Below are positions 1 through 10,721 of a stretch of DNA of 64,000 bases, one piece after another. Source of the stretch: Apodospora peruviana. Its lineage: Eukaryota > Ascomycota > Sordariomycetes > Sordariales > Lasiosphaeriaceae. Position numbers and translations under genes: made by a program. Numbering within the stretch: position 1 is the stretch's first letter; each line of letters opens with the position of its first letter. Location of the stretch: positions 4,278,001 through 4,342,000 of the forward strand of contig JAUEDM010000001.1 of assembly GCA_033439685.1 (NCBI GenBank), written 5' to 3'. The notes under the pieces are model-generated. The model was not told the origin of the DNA and made no database searches. It was given only the letters and a program-made list of their open reading frames with translations.

Positions 1-3000
1 AGAATGACCAGACGAGGACGATAATCAGCAAGCCCAGAGTCACGGCGCTGATCACGGTGCACGCAGTGGCCGCCGAGCTCGTTTGTGCCAGGTTGAAGAA
101 TATGTTGGACAAGAAGACGGGAAGAAACTCGGAGAGGATGGCGGCAAGCGACGTGGCGAACAGAAAGACATGTCCCTGCTTGACGGCGGCCCAGATGCCC
201 GAAAACGCGTTCGTCGACGAGGAGAAGAGGATGGACCGCTCGGCCGGTTGGGTGCGCAGAGACATGAGCTGGTATGGTGTCATGAAGCTGACGCCTAGAA
301 GAGTAATAATGGCGTTAGCTAAGGCAACCGTGGCACGAAGAAAGAAGACTCACTGAGGAAGAACGATTGCCAACAGAATGCAATAATCACGCCAACAATC
401 GCAGCCACAAACCTAACGCCAAACGTGTTGGAGTTCATAAACTCCCACAGCCGCCCGTTGTCGTATACCTTGCCCCGGTAGCTGAGCGTGACGTGATAGT
501 AGACGTGGTAGTAGATGATGAAGATTAGCAGTCCAAGTTGAAATGCAATCAGCGCGATCCGCCATGGATACCGCAGCGGCATGAAGGGAAGGTTATTCGG
601 GCTCGCGCTCCTCCTGTTCGCCGCTGCGGAGGGCTCGATGAGGCCGTCTGAATCACTATCGCCGGGCTGAAGATCTTGCAGGCCGCGCCCCGACTCGTCT
701 GTCAAGACAATCCCGTACTCTTCCTGACCCATCGCGTTCTGGAAATACCCCAGGCCGTACTGTTTCTGCGACACAACCCTCTTCATCGCTGCCTCGCTGT
801 TCTGCCTGATGCGGACCTGCGAGTTCCCGGCCAGCGACGCGATGCCCGCAATATTCCAAGGGTTCGCATGCACGCCGGTCGCCCATCGCCTGATGAAGAA
901 TAGGACAAGTAGGAGCAGGATAATTACCACCACAATAAGACCGATCAACGCGTTGGCCGGGACCGGGCTGACACCTAGTGATGGGCCACACTCGGGGCTC
1001 GCCGTGTTCTGCTGACATTTCCCATGGAGCTTAAGACCGATGGCTTCCGTGGCCAACGGCACCATGAATGAGGCACAGCCGACCATCAAGGTCGTGAGGA
1101 ACGGAACCGGGTGTCCCTGCAACAACGTCACGAATGGCGTGACAAACGTCATGAAGCCGGTGTACTGCATTGTCAGCGTCTCTCTACCCGACCCCCCGCC
1201 GGGTTGGGCAAGCGACTGAAAGGGCTGGTACAACTTTGCGTTGAGATCGATGATTCGCAGCGGGATTATCAGGGCAACGCCAAGTAGCGGAGGCAGGAAC
1301 GTTCCCACGAAAATATCGGCTTCCGTCCATTTAAATACCCTTGTGGAGCCAATTGGAGGGCCTTCTGGGGCAGACGTTGGAGCCGAAGTTGACGATGATG
1401 TGGATGTAAAAGTGCTCGTTGACTTGGACCTCGTCGAGAAGCGTGTCGTGGGGGAAGGAGTTGATGTGATTGTTGTTAACTTTCCTGATATCGTGCTGAG
1501 GAACGTGCTGGGCGCGAAGGTACTGGTGTACGTGCTGAGGACTCCTCCCGAAGACGACACGAATGTTATCGTAATCAGCCCAGTACCTGTCGGGGTTGTT
1601 ACGAGAGTCTCTGTGGTTAAAGTCCCCCCGGCAGTAGTCGTGAAGCTCGTCACTGGAGGGGTGGTGAACATGGTGACAGGAGTGCCATCGATCGTGGTGA
1701 CGAAGCTCGTCGGCACTGGAGTAATTGTGACGACAGTGGGCGTTCCATCAACATTAGTGGTGATCGTGTAGGATATAGGCTGGAATGCCGGTCCTGCTGG
1801 TGGAGTTGTGACCAACAACTGCGTGACTGGCGTACCTGCTACATCAGAGACGCCGGTGTAAGTAATCGGCTGTCCTGGTGTACCAGGCGTCATCACCACC
1901 CCGACTGTGGTAAGCACTCCTCCGGCCATGGAGACCACCGTTTGAGGGGGTGGAGTCTCCACCACGGTCTGCAAGACACCTCCGATCATGGTTGTGATTG
2001 TCTGCGCATCTGGTTGATTGACAACCGTCACGAGGGTACCACCGACCGTCGAGGCAATGTTGACCGAAATCTCCCGGTTTATTGGTGTCGGGGTTAGAAT
2101 GAGGATGGACGTGAATTCGGATCCTCCGACCTGGGTGACTCCCGTCACGGCTGGACGATTGAAGATCTCGGTTTTGACCTCGTTAGTTGGGACAACAACT
2201 ACAACAGGCGCCTGAGTCTCGACCACAGTATTGGTAGTTCCATCAATGACCACAACTCCAGTCTTGACGACGGGAGCCTCAGTCGTGTGGTCCACGGGAG
2301 TCAGAATCTGGTTGTTGGTGAAAGGCCCGTTGTTGTTGGGTTGCCTCTGGATAGTGTTAAAGTAAGTGACGGTGACTTCGCCGACACTCGGAGCGAATGT
2401 GGCCGGCTGGGTGCTTGTGAAACTGGACACTATGGTCTTGGTGGTCTGCTCGGTAACTGGTTCATTCGTGGTTACAGGAATCTCGACTGTGCCGACAGGC
2501 TCTGTTATAGTAATCACACCACTCTCGAAACTTGGCGGCAAGCTCCCGGTGCCGTTGAGAAAGTTTGCGTTTGATGTGGTTGTGATGACTGTTTCCTGCG
2601 ATACAACCGACGTAATGACCGTGACGACCTCTTTGGTTGTTGTGATATTCATAACAGACGTCAAGGTTGTCTCGAAGGTGAGGGTCTCTTCCGGGATAGA
2701 TACCCAGCTGGTGAATTTCGAGATGGAAGTAGCTGGACGTCCGTAGATCCACTCCCCGTCGCTCAAGATCGACGAAGGCGCCCCAATTTCCTGAGTTTCC
2801 ATGTCACTCTGCCCTGCTGTATCTGCTCCTCCACGATGCGAATCCCCATATCCCCCTGAGACACTTTGCGAAGGTGTACTTAGCGCGTCCGGTGATTCCA
2901 AAGTCTCGCTAGAGGATATCGGGGATGGTGTCTGCGATGGGCTGCTCGAAGCAGATGGGATTGCAGCTTGGCTAGCTGAAGGTAAGTCGGATGCGATCTC

Positions 3001-3492
3001 GGAGCCCGAAGACGTCGGTGTGCTTTCCGCATTCTTGGAGACTGAGGACGGTTGATCTTGTTTTACCACAGGGTCCACGCTGCCGTCATTCTCACCTGAA
3101 CTGCTGACAGTCACGACAGTAGGGGTACTCTGACTTGACTCCACGAGCAGTTCGATGGTGGAAGAGTTTGTTCTTCCCTGGCGGGCGAAGCGCCGTGGCC
3201 TCGCCGGGGACGGGGAGTCCACGATTACCGCGTCGCTATCCGAGCCTGGCATCGACTTCTCAGCATAAGAAACCAAGGCGATGGCAACACACAGCATCAC
3301 GACCATGCCAGCGATAAAAGGCCATGTTAGCGGCGTCGGTTTGTAGTTGGGTGCCTGCCCCGGCCGCCTAATAATGGGCGGCTTCTTGCCGCTGGCAACA
3401 TCCTCCCGGAACTCTTCGTGGTCCTCGGTCGCTTGGATGCTGTACTCGTATGTCGTTCGCTCGGTTCCGGACGGTATTAGGGGTTGTTGCAT
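1..3492 (-). CDS. DUF3433-type large membrane protein, C-terminus cut by window edge
   Basis: Exons complement(<1..294, 354..3492). The 59-nt intron has a GTGAGT donor and TAG acceptor, and splicing restores the typical fungal DUF3433 run TPYQLMSLRTQPAERS. The cytosolic N-terminus carries basic patches and is followed by a membrane segment at about residues 58-78. A very long Ser/Thr/Val-rich, presumably glycosylated outer region follows (about 80-700), with degenerate repeats built on a GG-[VT]-L-x-T-V core. After that come several hydrophobic helices. Family members are fungus-specific proteins of the plasma membrane or cell periphery with no proven biochemical activity; a wall- or surface-sensing role is only a guess. 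The start used is the first ATG of the open frame and gives a sensible cytosolic tail. Membrane-protein identity is confident; function is unknown. Confidence 0.85.
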
Positions 3493-5400
3493 ATCTCGAT
3501 CTGTGTCAGCTCACTGCTCCGGCCCGGCGCGACGGCACCCCGCGTTATCTGCCGTTGTTTGGCTCGCTGGGCAGGTTGTTGGCCCAAGACTTGACGCCGA
3601 ATGAATGAGCTTGTCAGAGCCGGTCAGGGATGGTGTAGAGGGGTGTTCCAGTGGTTTTTGCCGGGACTTTCTGTGCCATCAACATGTTCTTGTCCCAAAT
3701 CCTAAATCTTGAAGTCGTTTTTTCTTTCTTTCTTTTCGGTGGAAAGAGTGTTGAAAGAGGTTGCAATCGGGACAACAGGGTAAAAATGCATGTGAGTCTC
3801 CCGAGCTGCGTAAAACGAAACGACTGGCAGGCCCGACAGCTCAGTCAAGAGACATATCTGGCGGTGGGCGCCCTCACACCCCATGTTCCAGGCTGAACTG
3901 GTGGCAGGCTGAGACTGGAATCATTGGACGCGCGGGTTGACGATGCACCATTGCACCCAGGCCAAGCGAACCCAAGAGGGCCTGGAATGCCAAACATCGG
4001 GAGTGGTGTGTGCTGGTGTCCCAGAGCCGAAAAGCTGCAGGGCGGCTGAGGTCAAGACCCTTGCTGCGCCCGCGTGTCCATGGCTTTATCTCGACCTCTC
4101 ACGAGACAGAGCCGAGATCTCATGGCGGTGGCTGCGTGCCATGATACGCGTCCGGATTGGCGACTTAGCGATGTGGCTGCACCTTGCTGCCACTCACAGG
4201 ACCACTAGCGATTTGGCTGCTTGAATGAGGTGCTCTGGTGCTGCACTGCTAGTTGAATTTTGCTTGGACTGATAAATGAAGTTATTTTTCAGAAAGAGCG
4301 CTTGATCTCTGGAGGTGAGGGCGGGGTGGGGTATAGTTGGCGACTTGCTTGGCACCACTGGAAGTCAAGCCACTGCTGCCACTCACTGCCACTGCCACGA
4401 CTCGGGACTCCCCAATCCTGTCCCATTTGCATCCGTGTCATAAGCCTTTCTCCTTGTTCTTTATGTTTGGCATGTCGTCAACGACGCAAGGGAAAGAACC
4501 GTATGTGGAATAATAATGCATGTCCAGTCAGATCGTGTCATATAACCCGTAGGTACGGACGGGATGTACATCTCGGATGAACTGTCCCACTACGGTCACT
4601 GTCCGGAATTTAGCACCTTGCACTGCCCCAGTTGCAGAAAAGGGGTACCTGTGCGAGCAAGACATGTCAGCCTCCTATCTCCGGATTACTCGTCCATGTT
4701 TTACACCGACATTTATATTTATCGCCGTATCTCTGTGATACTTCAACAATCACAGTTTGTCGGTTCTCCCCACGATAACCTCACGAACACCAGAAACGGT
4801 TGCGTATGGTCATGTCCAGTGGCTCGACGTGAAGCGGAAAAGTGGCCCGGCGATGAGACCCAAAACAGCGACAAGCACCAAAAGCGCAAGGATCAAGGCA
4901 TGAACCATCCTTCACAAGCCCGGCAGCAAGACCAAGATTGTTGTCGGTGACTGAATTGAATCTCGAATACCCTCGCTGTAAATTTGATGGCATGACAGAT
5001 GCCGAGAAGGCACTTCGCATGCCCGCTCCTCGCCTATCCCAAAGACTGGATCAAGGCGATGCGGCCTGCGACGGACTGTTGTCCATCACACCCATAAGCG
5101 TCGACGCATACGGACTCACGACTCCCAGGACCTAAGCGCGGAAAGATGATATCGGTGGCAGCATTTGAAGAGAGAAAACGCAGTCGTAACGCCCCAAGGA
5201 TGATATTGTGCTCGTTGTTCCGTGCCCGAGCCATCCATGCCATGTACATGTACCTCTAATCCCAGCTTTCCCATGCCAGGATCAAAACCCATTCCATGAT
5301 TCCAACGACATGCCACGGCAGACCTTTGTTAGGCCATTTTGCGAAAACCAGGATCCACTTCTTCGTCCTGCCCCCACCAAAACCCCGAGTCAAAAAGCGC
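3493..5400. other. Intergenic spacer
   Basis: No convincing coding region on either strand. Open frames are short, lack splice logic and match nothing I recognise. It holds the promoter of the DUF3433 gene (right-to-left) and the 3' flank of the eL42 gene, which is convergent in orientation with nothing here. Confidence 0.6.
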
Positions 5401-6425
5401 TTAGAACACAAGAGCGGCACCCTTGGTCTTCTTGTCACCACTATTGAGAAGAATATTGTTAGAACAGTCCAAAATCTGTGTGAAGAAAACAAGAAAATGT
5501 TGTCGAGGATCCCGGAATTGTGCGCCGCCATTGACTGAGTCGCCAAAAATTGTCTCCCGTCCTGTTCCTCCCAGACCCAGCTCGTCGTGATATCACGAAC
5601 AGGTAGAACCGGGCAAGAGAACAACGAGGGACGCGCGGAGCTGTTTGGACATGTTTCCACCATAGCAGACTCCGCCAAAGAACCCGTTCGATGGACAAGG
5701 CCATAGCATCGTCTTCGGCCTTCCGTCCCGCCCAAAAGCACAGCAATCACATCTGCCCACTCCATAGTCGTCAAAGGTGACTATGAGAGAGACCCCAATT
5801 GGAGATTTTAACTCCACGTCGTAGATGCTGTTGCTGTGTCTTTGGACAGGTCAGATGGCCAAGACGGATGCCCCGATCTTTTCCACTCGCGCTTCAACGG
5901 CAGAGCCTGCCCAGTGTGACAATCGGCGTGCGTCGGGTTGAGTGTTTCGGTTGAACAGGCACCTCGGTATCGGCCGGTCGAAGTAATTGACGATCGTTCG
6001 GAGGGCGTGTCGGTCGATGCGATCCAGGCGCAGTACGGCATCCGGAACAATGGTGAAAAGCGCGATTTCACCAGCAACAACATGACTTACCCAAGCTCGA
6101 AGTGCTTGCACCGCTTGAGGGGAAGCTGCTTTTTCGCCTTGCATGACGAGCATTCCTGCGACAAAACCGTTTAGAATCTTCCTCTCTTTCTGGCAGAGGG
6201 CTCGCTCACTAGTCGCAGCACAATCTTCTTTGTGGTCTTGGCCTTCTTGTGGAAAACCGGCTTGGTTTGACCACCATAACCGGACTGCTTGCGGTCGTAA
6301 CGACGCTTACCCTGCGCGAACGCAGAAGCCTTGCCCGCCTTGTACTGGGTGACCTTGTGCAGGGTGTGCTTGCCGCACTCGCGCGACTTGCAGAAGGTCT
6401 TGCGGGTCTTGGGTACGTTGACCAT
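5401..6425 (-). CDS. RPL44: 60S ribosomal protein eL42 (L44 family)
   Basis: Exons complement(5401..5440, 6091..6155, 6210..6425) give exactly 106 residues, the normal length for eL42 (formerly L44/L36AL). It is a zinc-binding component of the large cytosolic ribosomal subunit next to the E-site. The N-terminus MVNVPKTRKT, the central KRRYDRKQSG block and the C-terminal GDKKTKGAALVF are all family hallmarks. Zinc ligands are Cys12, Cys17 and the CSSC and RC positions in exon 2. Residue 56 is proline (QTKPVF), the form associated with cycloheximide sensitivity. Introns are 54 nt and about 650 nt; the second is very long for this genome. The last exon encodes only the final 13 residues and is easily missed. 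High confidence. Confidence 0.97.
5441..6090 (-). other. RPL44: Long second intron of the eL42 gene
   Basis: Bounded by a GTAAGT donor (6090) and an AATAG acceptor (5441). At 650 nt it is about ten times the usual intron in this window. Open frames inside it are incidental. Ribosomal-protein introns often host snoRNAs, but I could not find a convincing box C/box D pair by eye. Confidence 0.8.
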
Positions 6426-7413
6426 TTTGACGGTTGGCGATGGTCGTTGATGTGTGGTGGTCGTGGACTTCGTGCCGTGGTTTGTCGTACTTCCGACTCG
6501 AGGTTATTTTGGCCGATTTTGCAAATTTCCCCCAAGCGCACTGGCACTGTGTGTGTGGAAGGGCGGGTCAAATTTGAACCGCTCCGCTGTGCCAATTGAA
6601 ATGTCCCCAGGGCTTGAGCCTTGTGGTGGGATTGTGTGCCCCGCACCAAGCCTGCACTGATGCCGTGACGCGGGTCCTCATCCTTGGCCCGTGCGTTTTT
6701 CATGTCCCAAGATGGACATAAGTTAGCAACTCTCTGTGCAACCCGACATGCTTATCTTATCGCGCTCTTCATGGGAACCTGGAACACATGCCACAAGCTG
6801 GGGTGGCATTTGTGGAACCAATTCTGGGCGGACATTGGACGACTTTCGAATGCATCGCAGCGGCTCAGGCCCGAACTCACGAATTGGGAAGACAGTCAAC
6901 TACTTTACGACCGGTCAAATCAAGGTCTCGCAACTGGCATAAGGCTGAGTTCTCTTTTCACCTTGTTTTACCCCATGAGAGCCCTAGACAATGCATTCAG
7001 GTCGCCGAGCTGAGAGCTAGCCGGCGACTTGTGCCTGGAATTAGCCGCCAACAGTCCACCTTCACAGCTTTTCACTCTCTCCACTGGCGCTGCGAATACG
7101 CAGGAGAGGGCGACTACATGCCCCTTTGCGCGCTCCAACATCCTGCGCGCCGGACGGCCACATCCCATATATTTCGACCCCATGGCACAGCTTCAGTTAA
7201 CATGAAGGACCCAAGTCTTCCGTTCCACAAGTCTTGAAAGGAAGCTTGCGGAGCTTGGGTGTACTCGCCTTGTCCCCAAGTCTCCGTCCAACATATGTTC
7301 AATAACGCCGCAACTTCTGGCCATCCACATCGGTCATCCTACAAACCAGGCGCCTGTCCATTCTCGAGCCCCAGGGGCGCCGAAACCGCGTCAATATCTC
7401 CGGGAGCTGTACC
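6426..7413. other. Intergenic spacer between divergent genes
   Basis: Head-to-head promoter region between the eL42 gene (minus) and the Ser/Thr-rich membrane protein (plus). No coding region is supported. Short open frames on both strands overlap each other and have no family features. Confidence 0.6.
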
Positions 7414-8478
7414 ATGTCGGAATCGAGCCCGAGTTCGACCGCCATCACAAGTACCGGTCCGAGCTCGAGCATCGTCTCAAGCACAAGGAGGAGCAGGACT
7501 CCGACATCAACCTACACACCCACGACCATCTCCTCCTTCGCAAACGTCCCGTTGACGACGACCTTCACGCCGCCGGCAGACTGTTCGGGATTCTACGAGA
7601 GCGCTGGCATTGCGGTGGTGGATATACAGAGATCATGCATGCCATCACGATTCCACAGCGACGAAACCGCATACTTCTCGCCAGGCGTCTTTTGCCCGGT
7701 CGGTTACCGCAGCGCCTGTCAAGACTCGACAGGTGTGAGCAGCATCACGACGGTCACCTGCTGTCCCGTCCGCGGTGACATCACGCTATCGTGCGTCGAT
7801 CCGGCCACCCTGTCCAGCGTTTGGCAAAATCTGTTCTGCTCGTGGGTGGCGCCTGTGTTTCCCGGAGTGGATGTTGCAATCACCGTCTCCGAAAATGGCA
7901 CGGTGTCGACAACGACCAGTTTTTTGAGCAACGAGGGGCTAAGGACCGACAGCGGTATTGCTGCCTATGGTGTTCGCATGGTTCACCAGACCAAGGACCT
8001 GGCACCCTTCGAGACAAACCCATCCAACAGCACTGTTTCGGACACCCCAGGGCCGACAGTGCTGTCCGCCGGCGCGGTCGCGGCAATTGCGGTGAGTGTA
8101 TCACTGCTGGGGCTCTTTCTGCTAGGAGCTGGGTATTTCCTGTGGAGGAAACGGCGACAAACATACAGCAACTTGGACAGGGATGGGTCGCCGGCACGAC
8201 AAGATCCGCCATTGGAGCTGTACTCGCTTCCGAAGCCGCCCTCGAATCAGGCCTATTCGCAACCGGGCTACACATCAAATTCGCATAACAAATACCAGTA
8301 CAGCGGTCAGCCGCAACAACAAGAGGCGCACGAAATGCATGGGTTTGATGAGCATAGACCCTTGGAGATGCCGACGACCCTGGCGGCTACTGAGATGCCA
8401 ACGAGCGCACAACATCAGTGGTGGAGTCCGTCGGCGGCTGAACTACCATCGACCCTATCCCCACGGCGACGATGGTAA
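7414..8478 (+). CDS. Ser/Thr-rich single-pass membrane protein
   Basis: A single-exon 354-residue protein. The N-terminus is dominated by Ser, Thr and Pro up to the motif PLTTTFTPPADC. A Cys-containing region follows (CSGFYES, CCPVRGD and similar, to about residue 205). One strong transmembrane helix lies at about 216-243, followed by a basic WRKRRQ stop-transfer. The cytosolic tail of about 110 residues is rich in Pro, Gln and His. This layout (glycosylated Ser/Thr stalk, one helix, short cytosolic tail) recurs in fungal wall-sensor-like proteins and in many uncharacterised Sordariomycete proteins. I see no WSC domain and no obvious signal peptide, so the N-terminus could be incomplete. Function unknown. 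Confidence 0.7.
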   Translation: MSESSPSSTAITSTGPSSSIVSSTRRSRTPTSTYTPTTISSFANVPLTTTFTPPADCSGFYESAGIAVVDIQRSCMPSRFHSDETAYFSPGVFCPVGYRSACQDSTGVSSITTVTCCPVRGDITLSCVDPATLSSVWQNLFCSWVAPVFPGVDVAITVSENGTVSTTTSFLSNEGLRTDSGIAAYGVRMVHQTKDLAPFETNPSNSTVSDTPGPTVLSAGAVAAIAVSVSLLGLFLLGAGYFLWRKRRQTYSNLDRDGSPARQDPPLELYSLPKPPSNQAYSQPGYTSNSHNKYQYSGQPQQQEAHEMHGFDEHRPLEMPTTLAATEMPTSAQHQWWSPSAAELPSTLSPRRRW

Positions 8479-9110
8479 AAGGATATGTTGCACATAAAAT
8501 GTGCGTGAGAGGAAGGAGCAGACAATGATACCCCTAATGGTCTGTTTGGTTCCACGATAATGGCACCTGACAGCAGGAACGCTGGCGATATTGTCGGCGT
8601 CAGATACCCAAGACATTACAACAGTACACATATTTCATCTGAAGTTGAGCGTTCATTCCACAGTGCTGCCACTTTTTCCGTTTATACGGGTTGGCCATTG
8701 GCATCCAGGGATAAGAAGACCTCTCATGCCACCTTTCATCCCTTCGTTAATGATGCAAATATCCTGTTTACAATTGCTGTTGCTCTCTTCCAACCAACGC
8801 ACGCCGAATTGGGCTGTATCTATCCAATGCCTGTGTTACGTGACACAGACTGTTTACGGTCCTTGCCTCGGACTCACCAACCCTGCACCCCGGCCTCTTT
8901 AGTCCGAGGCCACAAGCTCTTGTTTTGACGTACATGCAAGTCCGCGTTCGTGTTGTACTCGTCCGGGCCCGGAATGGTCGGCCTATGTGGCCCAATGTGA
9001 AGGACGGATAAGAGGTTTAACCTCCGAGGCCGTGGGATTGTCAGTGGTCACGTTGTCGCTTGGCCTGGGGTTAGGCGTCTTCGCCAACACGTTAATGCAC
9101 AAAGACAGTG
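8479..9110. other. Intergenic spacer
   Basis: Nothing coding recognised. Contains the 3' flank of the preceding membrane-protein gene. Confidence 0.5.
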
Positions 9111-9116
9111 TCTTGA

Positions 9117-9482
9117 TCTTGGATAAGGTTCTCGGCACTTTCCGTTGCTGGACGTGGTGCTGACACAACCAAGAACTGTGGTGGATGCTGGGGAGCGCCA
9201 GTCTACGAGCAGGCGCCTGCAGCGCGAACGTTCTGTTGCAGCACTTCCTGTCAGAGGTTGGACTGGGATCGACACAAGACAGAATGCAAAGCGCTGCAAG
9301 CTCGAAAATCGCTCCGCCGCGCAGGAATAATTCTGCAGGCCGTCATGTCCCGGATCCCCAAAAAGGCCTACCCACTGTCAGTCACGACAGTGCGAGACGA
9401 GAACGGGAAGATCATACTTGACGGTCCTGGGGTGGAAGAGATCCACCACCTTGAATTGAGAAGACACGTAAATACCTGTATG
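9117..9482 (+). pseudogene. MYND zinc-finger fragment
   Basis: An open frame with no start codon, running from about 9117 after an in-frame stop. Its C-terminal part reads as a MYND-type finger: NCGGCW, then TFCCSTSCQRLDWDRHKTEC, supplying the C-x2-C, C-C-x3-C and H-x3-C ligand spacing. About 45 helical residues follow (KALQARKSLRRAGIILQA and onward). It stops at a possible GTAAAT donor at about 9469. MYND fingers are protein-protein interaction modules in fungal regulators and SET-type proteins. With no upstream ATG and no clear downstream exon, a truncated or decayed gene is more likely than an intact one, though an exon of an unrecognised gene is possible. Confidence 0.45.
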
Positions 9483-9851
9483 GTATGTATAATGTTGCTA
9501 GCTATTCCAGTAGCTCCCTTGTATTTTCATATATATCCAGTCCCAGATTGCCGGCTTCAGATGTTAATGTAATCAACCGAAGGAGAGTGAGTGTTCTGGA
9601 CACATGGAGGTTGTGCAGATCTGGTAATTCTCAAAGGAAATGAGTGATATTGAATAACTGATGTTGGCCAATTTGGCCACGACAACCGCCGACGTGACGT
9701 GCACAACACAGTACCCAGTCCTTGAACAGGACAACAAAAAGAAACAAAAGAAGGAAAAACCAGGTCTTCATCCATCATTCCGCCGCATCACGACATCCTT
9801 CCCCGATAATCCTCTTCCCAATGATTCTGGCACACTAACCCTCTCCATCGC
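9483..9851. other. Intergenic spacer
   Basis: Between the MYND fragment and the 3' end of the cysteine-rich secreted protein. No feature recognised. Confidence 0.5.
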
Positions 9852-10079
9852 TCACTTCTGGCACGTGCAACGCGAGCATTTATCGAAGTCACCTTGGAGG
9901 CAGGTGACGCCACTCCTAGTGCATTGCGGGCGTTGCGCGTCGACCGGGCAGAAGCACTTGCAAGCATCCTCGCAGAAATCAACGCTGGTGAACTTATCGC
10001 AGGCGAGACGTTGGGCGAAGCCGCCGGTTGCGGCCGAGATGGCCAGGAGGATCAGGTTACCGGTGATTGACAGTTTCAT
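9852..10079 (-). CDS. Small secreted cysteine-rich protein
   Basis: A 75-residue protein without introns. It begins with a clear signal peptide (MKLSITGNLILLAISAATGGFA, cleavage near residue 22). The remaining 53 residues contain ten cysteines, an even number fit for five disulfides, including the cluster ACKCFC and the end CSRCTCQK. Size, secretion signal and Cys density fit the broad class of fungal small secreted proteins: candidate effectors, antimicrobial peptides or surface proteins. No specific family is recognised, and the spacing does not match hydrophobins (eight Cys with CC pairs) or CFEM. A TATA-like box lies about 130 nt upstream. Confidence 0.75.
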   Translation of the reverse strand: MKLSITGNLILLAISAATGGFAQRLACDKFTSVDFCEDACKCFCPVDAQRPQCTRSGVTCLQGDFDKCSRCTCQK

Positions 10080-10721
10080 GGTGAACGAATCGAAGAGAGC
10101 TTTTGATATCTGATGGTTTGCTTGTTGGGATAGATGAACGTGTGTATAGGTTGGAGTCTGTGGAATTTCGTCTTCAGGAACATGAAAGTTAGACGGCTTT
10201 AGAGCCTTTTATACATCAATGTCAAAGCAGGTCCATCTCGCTATGTATCCATAACCAGATGATTTCCTTTATTCTCCCGTGCTTCCGTCGCCCAGACATG
10301 ATATTCTGCTCGCATTAACAGGCCTAGGTATTGGTAAGCGATTATCCATCCCTAGGAGGCTAGGTAGGGTCTTCATCAGCAATATCACGGTGGGAAGCTA
10401 CGGTTCGTCAGCGCAACAAAACCTGTTCTCACGATAGTAGTAAGCTGAGATTACGAACCATGAACCAGATAAAGACGATCACCTGCCTACCTGGGTGATA
10501 TTCCCAGGAGTGGTGGGTGAAAGGGGAAGATCCATATCAGTTACAGAATATCTGGAGTAGATACTACCCAAGTTCATGTTAAAATGTGTTTAAAACGTTC
10601 CGTCATGTAAGCTAAGTTGATGATTCCGTGGCGAGTCCACTCAGTTGACCCAAGCCAAGTGAGCTAAGCACCTCACATGAATCATCTGCTAAGCCATGAC
10701 ATCCTTGCCATCTTTGTTGAA
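10080..10721. other. Intergenic spacer
   Basis: Promoter region of the cysteine-rich protein plus the 3' flank of the NLR gene. AT-rich, with several copies of the CCTAGGTA-like motif seen in other spacers here (for example around 10321 and 10372). No gene. Confidence 0.5.
10206..10213 (-). promoter_or_regulatory. TATA-like box
   Basis: TATAAAAG on the minus strand, about 127 nt upstream of the ATG of the cysteine-rich secreted protein. The position is reasonable for a core promoter with a short 5' UTR. Confidence 0.5.

Noticed and set aside
5441..6090. Possible snoRNA in the eL42 intron
   Set aside because: No convincing paired box C and box D or H/ACA motifs seen by eye.
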